Assembly (NCBI GenBank): GCA_016213865.1 | Contig: JACQZL010000242.1 | Span: forward strand, 1-7,264 | Origin: Candidatus Rifleibacteriota bacterium | GTDB taxonomy: Bacteria > UBP17 > UBA6191 > JACPRK01 | Direction of reading: 5' to 3' | Length of the DNA stretch: 7,264 nucleotides | Shown: positions 1-4,625 of the stretch, in pieces | Layout: each line of letters opens with the position of its first letter | Position numbering within the stretch: the stretch's first letter is position 1 | Program-made: the position numbers and the translations under genes | Notes under the pieces: model-generated | The model's database searches: none | Seen by the model: only the letters and a program-made list of their open reading frames with translations | Told to the model about the DNA's origin: nothing

Positions 1-21
1 CCCCTCCGGGGGAGGGCAGGC

Positions 22-2736
22 GTGGGGGGCCCGCGGACTGACCCGGTCTCGGGCGGCCTCCCCTCGGATGCCATCGGCTCCGAGGAGGCCGACGTCAGCC
101 TACCGACCTGGAACGTCGTGCTCGACGCTCCCTGGCGGGTCCAGCTCCGACCCGATCGACCCGCCTACCTGCCTGTTCTCTTCTTTTTCCCTGAAGCCAA
201 GAAGTACTGGCTCCACACCAAAATCCTGCGACTGCGCATCTATGCGTGCGGCAGCGACGCGTCCGAACAGGTGCTCTGGGAGGACACGGCCGACGGTCCG
301 CCCGTGGCCGCGAGCATGACGGACCCGCCGCTCGACGGGACCGAGGCTTGCGCGGTGGATGCCTTCGGGCACGTGTCGAAGGACCTGGACATCGTTCGTG
401 CGAGCGTTGCCGCGGCGGCCGAGGCGCCCACGTTCAGGGTCTCCGAGATCGACGACGCCAGCCGGGGCTGGCACATCATCGTCCGGGTGCCCATCAGGAC
501 CGGCGCGGTCTCCCGCAGGCAGACGCACGTCGTCATCGGGGCCCGGGTCGACTACCGCCGGCTGGGAGAGAACGACGACACGGTCTACACAGGCCGGCGC
601 AAGCTGTACGTCGAGCTCGACAGCGACGGGTTCCCGGTCTTCGACGGATGGCACTACTACGATTCCCACGTCCACACGGCCGCCGAGTTCGACCCGGACC
701 TCTCGGTCAAGGCGATCCGTAAGTCCTTCGGAGCACCACCCCAGATGGTCAAGGAGGCCGCTTACGCCATCGGGATGCTCGATGGGCCGCAGCGTGCCAA
801 GGGCCGCGTCATCATCACCGACCACAATTGCTTCTTCAGCGACGGCGAGGTGATCCGCGCGGGTCCGTCGTCGGTCGGAGTGATGGACGACGAGGTCGGC
901 GTGCGTCATCCCGAGTACTCCCCTTACTTCGTGGATGTCGACGGCAGCGCCTGCCCACGCGGTCAAAAGGAGTACGAGAACCTCCTCGACGAGTTCGGCA
1001 TCACGATGGGCGAGGAGGTGACCCTGCACAAGGGCGGCGGGTTCCTCGGCCTCATCTCCGGGACGCTCGGCTCCCATCTTCTGACGTACTCGACTCGCCA
1101 TTTCATGGGTCCGTTCCATGGCGGGCGCTTCTTCGTCTACAAGTCCGAAGAGAACCCGAACCCGCTCGAGAAGGTGCTTGAGGCGATGGCGACCGACCCG
1201 CACTTTCCGAAGGGCTTCGCGTATGCCGCGCACCCCTTCTCCAGATCCGCCCTGGAGAGGGCGCTCCTGTCGTCCTTCACCGACCGAGAGGTGCAGCTCG
1301 CCTTGCGGGGCGAGTTCGTCCGCCGCGACGGGAGCCAGCCGCGGGACTTCGTCTTCAAGGGGTTCCAGGGCTGGAACGGCAAGGACAGCCGCTCGTTTTC
1401 GACCAACATCATCCTGCCCGAGAGAACGGCCGCCCTGCTCGAGGACCCGACCTGGCACGACGCGTGGCGTGCCGGCAGCCCGGACTGGGACGACACGCTC
1501 CAGTACGGACTCTGCCGCTGGCACCAGTACCTGTCGGACAGCCTGGCGTCCTCACTCGCCGCCCGGCCCGGCCAGAAGTTCATCCGCAAGTTCTACTTCT
1601 CCGGCGGTACGGACGCGCACGGCGACTTCAACCGGGACTCCGGACTCATCGCCCGCGGCCTGACGGCGCTGCCGGCCCAGATCCTTCGCTTCCTGAAGAT
1701 CTTCTCGATGTCGGACAACGCCTTCGGCAAGGTCCGCACGTACGTCGACGCCACGAGCCTCGAAGGCGGGCGGCACCTGGCGCCCAACGAGATCGCCTTG
1801 CAGGCCTTCGCCCGAGGCCAGAGCGTTGTCACGGACGGCCCCGTCCTGGACTTCGTGATGGACTCGAACGCGCAGTTCGACTCGTCGAACGAGAGGCTCT
1901 CGTGGCACTCGGAGCCCAGGTTCGAGAACGCCGACGGACGGATCGGAGGCGACGGCCGCCTGGACGGGTTGCGGACGATGCTGGTGGCCGGGGGCACGTC
2001 GCACGTCCTCTTCCGCTTCCGATGGACGGGAGCGCCCGCGTTCGGGGGGCCCGTCACGCGGCTCGAGGTCTATCAGGACGAGCCGGGCGGCTCTGCCCGC
2101 CTGATACGGGTTCAGCGCAACACCGGCCTGGCCTCGGTCCTCGAGCCTCGCGGCCTCCTCGACCCGCAGGCCCCGGCAGACTCCTCCGGATGGCGTTTGC
2201 AGAAACTGGCAGACGTGCGTCATGACGGCCGGCCGGCCGCTATGCGCATCACCAAGCCCTGCGCGATCAGTCTGGGCGGCTTCACCACCCGCGGCACCGA
2301 GGCCCCGTACGACTTCCGCTGCTACACCAACCCCATCTGGGCCGTCCCCGTGAGCCTCGGCAAGTCCGTGCGCTCCGGGTCCGTTTCCGGCAGCAGCATC
2401 GCCGCCGGCGGTCTCGTGCTCACGTTCCGCTTCCCCGTCTCGATGCAGGCGCGGGCCTACGACGTCCGGCTCCTGCCGCTCGACGAGCGCGGCAACTCCT
2501 TTGGCAACGGAGTTCCCCTGACACCGGTATCGGCCCCCCAGCACGTGAATGGCTGGACGGCCAACGGGCGCTACTCGATCGACAGTGCCAACTACGCGGT
2601 GACCAACCGCCAGCAGTCGATCGACCTCTCCGCGACGCAGCAGGCAGCCCAGTTTTGCGTCGTCTTCAAGCAACCGGCGGACATCCACGGGAACGTCCTC
2701 AACTCGCTGGCCTGGGTCGTCGAGTTGAAGAACTGA
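22..2736 (+). CDS. Large PHP-domain metal-dependent hydrolase, CehA/McbA-like
   Basis: A 904-residue protein built around a PHP (polymerase and histidinol phosphatase) metallohydrolase domain. All the usual metal-ligand motifs are visible: HVH at 216/218, TDHN at 266-269, GEEV at 330-333, AHP at 403-405 and GTDAHGDF at 529-536. The motif VVTDGPVL near 602-609 resembles the 'TNGP' segment that follows the PHP core in CehA/McbA-type proteins. PHP enzymes use a cluster of two or three metals to cleave phosphoesters or related bonds; the substrate here cannot be told. Residues 1-205 and 620-904 are outside the core and look beta-rich. The end (DIHGN, near 890) recalls bacterial Ig-like folds, but weakly. 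The protein is far longer than a minimal PHP domain. GTG at 22 has a GGAGG six bases upstream, but the frame is open to base 1. The gene may therefore begin outside the window, where a signal peptide could lie. PHP assignment is firm; the subfamily is less so. Confidence 0.9.
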   Translation: MGGPRTDPVSGGLPSDAIGSEEADVSLPTWNVVLDAPWRVQLRPDRPAYLPVLFFFPEAKKYWLHTKILRLRIYACGSDASEQVLWEDTADGPPVAASMTDPPLDGTEACAVDAFGHVSKDLDIVRASVAAAAEAPTFRVSEIDDASRGWHIIVRVPIRTGAVSRRQTHVVIGARVDYRRLGENDDTVYTGRRKLYVELDSDGFPVFDGWHYYDSHVHTAAEFDPDLSVKAIRKSFGAPPQMVKEAAYAIGMLDGPQRAKGRVIITDHNCFFSDGEVIRAGPSSVGVMDDEVGVRHPEYSPYFVDVDGSACPRGQKEYENLLDEFGITMGEEVTLHKGGGFLGLISGTLGSHLLTYSTRHFMGPFHGGRFFVYKSEENPNPLEKVLEAMATDPHFPKGFAYAAHPFSRSALERALLSSFTDREVQLALRGEFVRRDGSQPRDFVFKGFQGWNGKDSRSFSTNIILPERTAALLEDPTWHDAWRAGSPDWDDTLQYGLCRWHQYLSDSLASSLAARPGQKFIRKFYFSGGTDAHGDFNRDSGLIARGLTALPAQILRFLKIFSMSDNAFGKVRTYVDATSLEGGRHLAPNEIALQAFARGQSVVTDGPVLDFVMDSNAQFDSSNERLSWHSEPRFENADGRIGGDGRLDGLRTMLVAGGTSHVLFRFRWTGAPAFGGPVTRLEVYQDEPGGSARLIRVQRNTGLASVLEPRGLLDPQAPADSSGWRLQKLADVRHDGRPAAMRITKPCAISLGGFTTRGTEAPYDFRCYTNPIWAVPVSLGKSVRSGSVSGSSIAAGGLVLTFRFPVSMQARAYDVRLLPLDERGNSFGNGVPLTPVSAPQHVNGWTANGRYSIDSANYAVTNRQQSIDLSATQQAAQFCVVFKQPADIHGNVLNSLAWVVELKN

Positions 2737-2753
2737 CAGCCCGCCCTCACAAA

Positions 2754-2772
2754 GCGGGGGACAAGCCTCCGC
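2754..2772 (+). terminator. Hairpin after the PHP gene, possible weak terminator
   Basis: GCGGGGG (2754-2760) can pair with CCTCCGC (2766-2772) around a five-base loop, with one G:U pair, 17 bases after the stop codon. No T-run follows, so an intrinsic terminator is uncertain. A 12-base perfect palindrome (gcctccggaggc, 2780-2791) lies just beyond. The pair could equally be a remnant of a dispersed palindromic repeat. Confidence 0.35.
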
Positions 2773-2845
2773 GCTACTCGCCTCCGGAGGCCAGTTGTGG
2801 CTGTTAACCGCCGAACCGCGCGCGCACCCCGCGTGTCGAAACGGC

Positions 2846-2875
2846 TTGACCGGATCGATGCCGCCGTGTTACTTT
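2846..2875 (+). promoter_or_regulatory. Sigma-70-like promoter of the tRNA-Ala gene
   Basis: TTGACC at 2846-2851 serves as the -35 box. An 18-base spacer follows, then an extended TG and a -10 box TACTTT at 2870-2875, which keeps the key A at its second position and T at its sixth. Transcription would begin near 2882, giving a leader of about 23 bases before the tRNA. The bases just after the -10 (cgaggc) are G/C-rich, a discriminator type common at stable-RNA promoters under stringent control. This is inferred from sequence and position alone. Confidence 0.65.
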
Positions 2876-2904
2876 CGAGGCTCCAACCGAATAACAAAAG
2901 GAGT

Positions 2905-2980
2905 GGGCCTGTGGCGCAGATGGGAGCGCGCTTGAATGGCATTCAAGAGGTCGAGGGTTCGAATCCCTTCAGGTCCACCA
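2905..2980 (+). tRNA. tRNA-Ala, anticodon GGC
   Basis: A complete 76-base cloverleaf. The acceptor strands GGGCCTG and CAGGTCC pair with a G3:U70 wobble, the classic alanine identity element. The D-stem is GCGC/GCGC with loop AGATGGGA. The anticodon stem CTTGA/TCAAG encloses loop ATGGCAT, with GGC at 2938-2940, reading GCC codons (and GCU by wobble). The variable loop has 5 bases. The T-stem GAGGG/CCCTT has the standard TTCGAAT loop. Discriminator A and the terminal CCA are encoded in the DNA. GCC is likely a very common codon in this GC-rich genome. The gene stands alone, between its own promoter and a following stem-loop. I saw no repeated 3' end nearby that would mark an integration site. 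Confidence 0.97.
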
Positions 2981-2987
2981 GCAGTAT

Positions 2988-3015
2988 GAGGCCTTCCGGC
3001 GTTTTGGAAGGCCTC
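2988..3015 (+). terminator. Perfect 10-bp stem-loop downstream of tRNA-Ala
   Basis: GAGGCCTTCC (2988-2997) and GGAAGGCCTC (3006-3015) form a perfect inverted repeat around the loop GGCGTTTT, starting 7 bases after the tRNA's CCA. Position and strength fit a terminator or a 3'-processing guard for the tRNA. The sequence after the stem (gatgattt) is not a true T-run, so termination may be partial and the next gene could be read through. Confidence 0.6.
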
Positions 3016-3035
3016 GATGATTTGGGAGGCTCGGC

Positions 3036-3320
3036 GTGATCACCGTCGGCATGAACTACAAGGTGAGAGAGGGCAAGGAGCAGGTCTTCGAAGACGCTTT
3101 CCATAGCCTGACGGCGAGCCTCCAGGGGATGCCCGGTCACATCGCGACGCAGCTCTTCCGCGATCTCGATAGTCCGCGCACCTATCTGATCCTCAGCGAG
3201 TGGGGTGACAAGCAGTCCTTTGACGGCTTCGTCGGCAGCGAGCGCTGGGCCCGCATCGCTCACTGGGGCCGCCAGGAGATCCTCGAGGAGCGGCCCACGC
3301 ACGAGATCTTCGAGCGCTAG
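3036..3320 (+). CDS. ABM-fold (antibiotic biosynthesis monooxygenase) family protein, HmoA-like
   Basis: A 94-residue single-domain protein of the dimeric alpha+beta ABM fold, the family that includes quinol monooxygenases and HmoA/IsdG-type haem-degrading proteins. The N-terminus MITVGMNYKVREGK forms the first strand. A helix follows, then PGH (33-35), a central strand with SEW (54-56), and the helix motif SFDGF...SERW (61-71) ending in HWG (76-78). The length is normal for the family. It is probably cytoplasmic. Close relatives are usually annotated only as ABM monooxygenase, and no substrate can be given. GTG at 3036 is chosen because GGGAGG (3024-3029) lies six bases upstream and the MITVGMNY start is typical; ATG at 3051 is a weaker choice. 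The gene follows the tRNA stem-loop by 20 bases and may depend partly on read-through from the tRNA promoter. Confidence 0.9.
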   Translation: MITVGMNYKVREGKEQVFEDAFHSLTASLQGMPGHIATQLFRDLDSPRTYLILSEWGDKQSFDGFVGSERWARIAHWGRQEILEERPTHEIFER

Positions 3321-3350
3321 CGGCGCGTTTTCCAGTCAACATGCCAGAGA

Positions 3351-3448
3351 CTGAACCACGAAGACGGCAAGACACAGAGGACAGCCCGAAGGAGTTTGGC
3401 TTGTCCCCTTGGGGTTTCGCTTCGTGCCTTCGTGTCCTGGTGGTTCAA
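3351..3448. repeat. Imperfect inverted-repeat element of the dispersed 'ccacgaag' type
   Basis: The stretch begins ctgaaccacgaagac and ends with the near reverse complement, gtcctggtggttcaa. The outermost 7 bases (tgaacca 3352-3358, tggttca 3441-3447) match exactly and the inner arms match loosely. The right arm contains cttcgtgccttcgtgtcc. Strings of 'cacgaagacacgaag' and their complement are known as dispersed intergenic palindromes in many environmental bacteria. No coding frame with protein character crosses it. It fills most of the gap between the ABM and FmdE genes. Function unknown; a MITE- or REP-like element is an inference. Confidence 0.65.
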
Positions 3449-3522
3449 CGTGACGCATCACCCGGCAGCGTGTGGTCACTTCTCGGTCAGTCTATCGGCA
3501 CGGAGCCCCACCGGAGTCCGGC

Positions 3523-4131
3523 ATGAAACTCGACGACACTCTCGAGAACTACCTGCGCAGGGTCTCGGACTTCCACGGATGCTTTCGCCAGGCCCCGGGC
3601 CTGATCATCGGCTGCTACATGGTGGAGTACGCCATGGAGCTCCTGGGCGACATCCCGGGGACCTTGAACGCCGTCACTGAAACGCGCGTGTGCCTCTCGG
3701 ACTGCATCCAGGTGATGACCGGGTGCACGCTGGGTAACAAGCACCTGAGACTGGCCGATCACGTCGGACGGTTCGCGCTGACCCTCTACGATCGAGACTC
3801 GGGGCAGGGGGTGCGCGTCTACCTGGACGTCGCCAAGCTCGACCCCGAGCAGTGCCCCGAGCTGCGCCGTTTCCATCTGCGCCAGCGCGACCCCCGCGTC
3901 AATGACGATATGGCGCTCCGCAAGCGAAGCGGGGCGCAGGTGTTGGAGGAGTTCCGCCGGCTCGGCCGCGGCGCGTTCTCGTTCCAGCGCGTGCGGGTCC
4001 ACTATCCCCGCAAGGACCCGATGGACCCCTCGGTGGTTTGCCCCCAGTGCGGCGAGCCATACCTCACCGCGGCGCCTCAGCCCGGGCCGTGCCCGGCGTG
4101 CAGCGGCCAGAGCTACTACAGCTTGGTGTGA
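3523..4131 (+). CDS. FmdE-family protein with C-terminal zinc ribbon
   Basis: A 202-residue protein of the FmdE family, named for subunit E of formylmethanofuran dehydrogenase but widespread in bacteria that lack that complex. The N-terminal half holds the family core: DFHG (16-19) and PGLIIG (25-30), then a helix, and CLSDCIQVMTGCTLGN (57-72), matching the conserved C-x2-D-x-IQ-x2-TGCT-x-G signature. The strand GQGVRVYLD follows. The C-terminus carries a four-cysteine zinc ribbon, C173-C176 and C190-C193. The usual FHGHxxPG motif is changed to FHGCFRQAPG, so the first metal site is altered. ATG at 3523 is preferred over GTG at 3472: GGAG at 3513-3516 is well spaced and homology begins there. 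No formylmethanofuran or molybdopterin genes are adjacent, so a stand-alone role, perhaps metal- or C1-related, is only a guess. Family firm, function open. Confidence 0.88.
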   Translation: MKLDDTLENYLRRVSDFHGCFRQAPGLIIGCYMVEYAMELLGDIPGTLNAVTETRVCLSDCIQVMTGCTLGNKHLRLADHVGRFALTLYDRDSGQGVRVYLDVAKLDPEQCPELRRFHLRQRDPRVNDDMALRKRSGAQVLEEFRRLGRGAFSFQRVRVHYPRKDPMDPSVVCPQCGEPYLTAAPQPGPCPACSGQSYYSLV

Positions 4132-4132
4132 G

Positions 4133-4156
4133 GAGGGCCCCCGGTCCGCGGCCCTC
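4133..4156 (+). terminator. Hairpin after the FmdE-family gene
   Basis: GAGGGCC (4133-4139) pairs perfectly with GGCCCTC (4150-4156) around a 10-base loop, starting two bases after the stop codon. It is followed by gttcg, so the T-tract is poor. Its position and symmetry suggest an RNA 3'-end structure that could serve both strands. Confidence 0.5.
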
Positions 4157-4192
4157 GTTCGCCGGCTGTGCCCCACGCGTCTCGGCCGCGAA

Positions 4193-4220
4193 AGCCGGGG
4201 TTCCGACTCGAACCCGGGCT
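4193..4220 (-). terminator. Strong hairpin, likely terminator of the small zinc-ribbon gene
   Basis: Arms agccggggttc (4193-4203) and gaacccgggct (4210-4220) pair over 11 positions with one mismatch and a six-base loop. On the minus strand the hairpin lies 16 bases past the stop codon of the small gene and is followed by ttt. That position fits a terminator of this gene. The T-run is short, so efficiency is uncertain. Confidence 0.5.
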
Positions 4221-4236
4221 GGGTTTCGGGACCGCG

Positions 4237-4365
4237 TCAGGCTGCCTTCACGCCCTTGTAGTAGATGACGAAGTTGCAGCGGATGCACTTGATCGAGTTC
4301 GGAAGCACATCCTCGGTTTTCAACCTCGTCTTGATCATCTGATGATGGCAGACCGGACAGATCAT
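4237..4365 (-). CDS. Small 42-residue zinc-ribbon protein (two CxxC)
   Basis: A tiny reading frame that most gene callers would drop. The product starts MICPVCHHQM and contains KCIRCNFVIYYKG near the end, with C3/C6 and C27/C30 as two CxxC knuckles 20 residues apart, the layout of a zinc ribbon. The rest is moderately basic, and the end (FVIYYKG) looks like a beta strand. ATG is preceded by GAGGG (minus strand, 4372-4376) with six bases of spacing, and an in-frame stop lies upstream, so the frame cannot extend far. A hairpin follows the stop. The surrounding DNA is noticeably less G/C-rich than the flanking genes. The protein could bind RNA, DNA or a partner protein, or hold metal; I do not recognise a named family. 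It is divergent from the glycosyltransferase gene and convergent with the FmdE gene. Coding status is likely but not proven. Confidence 0.75.
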   Translation of the reverse strand: MICPVCHHQMIKTRLKTEDVLPNSIKCIRCNFVIYYKGVKAA

Positions 4366-4456
4366 CTCGCACCCTCGCAGCTTCTTGTCAATTGAGCCTG
4401 GAACGCTTCACACATCGGCCAAAAGCGTCGAAGGATGAAGAGGTTTTGGTCGAATT

Positions 4457-4625
4457 GTGAGGTGCCTTTTGTTCTCGACTGCTCGACGGCTGCGCTGGCC
4501 GGCCCTGCTGGTCGCGGCGGCAGTGCTCTACCTGTCCGCCGCCTGGTGGTTCGCCGACTTCGTCACTGAAGCGGCGGGTGTCGATTTTTGCTACGCCAGA
4601 AGCCTGTCGGCAGGCAGAGGCCTCG
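4457..4625 (+). pseudogene. Out-of-frame N-terminus of the GT-C glycosyltransferase
   Basis: This frame encodes a basic start, a clear membrane helix (WPALLVAAAVLYLSAAWWF) and then GVDFCYARSLSAGRGLV. The last part matches the FRYARNLAAGHGLV-type segment found near the N-terminus of this membrane glycosyltransferase family. Third positions are strongly G/C until about 4625 and then lose this bias, just where the downstream +1 frame (4578-6794) takes on protein character. In-frame TGA at 4436 bounds it upstream. GTG at 4457 has AGAGG 13 bases before it; TTG at 4469 has GAGG at six bases. So this is the natural N-terminus of the following gene, separated by a frameshift or deletion. The frame itself stays open to about 5395, but the translation is no longer protein-like. 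Confidence 0.7.

Noticed and set aside
100..1524. Long minus-strand frame of 474 codons
   Set aside because: It is an open shadow frame created by high G+C opposite the PHP gene; the composition is rich in R, V, E and P, with no motifs.
2797..3039. Plus-strand 80-codon frame ending in VEGSNPFRSTSS
   Set aside because: It is the well-known spurious translation of a tRNA T-arm; it runs through tRNA-Ala and has no ribosome binding site.
2943..3302. Minus-strand 119-codon frame ending in LKGFEPSTS
   Set aside because: The ending is the classic antisense-tRNA artefact, and the rest is the shadow of the ABM gene.
4193..4230. Possible tRNA T-arm on the minus strand (gggttcgagtc)
   Set aside because: The five bases on each side of the TTCGAGT loop do not pair, and no acceptor or anticodon arm can be built; the pairing is a simple hairpin.
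4386..4391. TTGACA on the minus strand upstream of the small zinc-ribbon gene
   Set aside because: A -10 box at normal spacing would fall on the start codon, leaving no room for the ribosome binding site.
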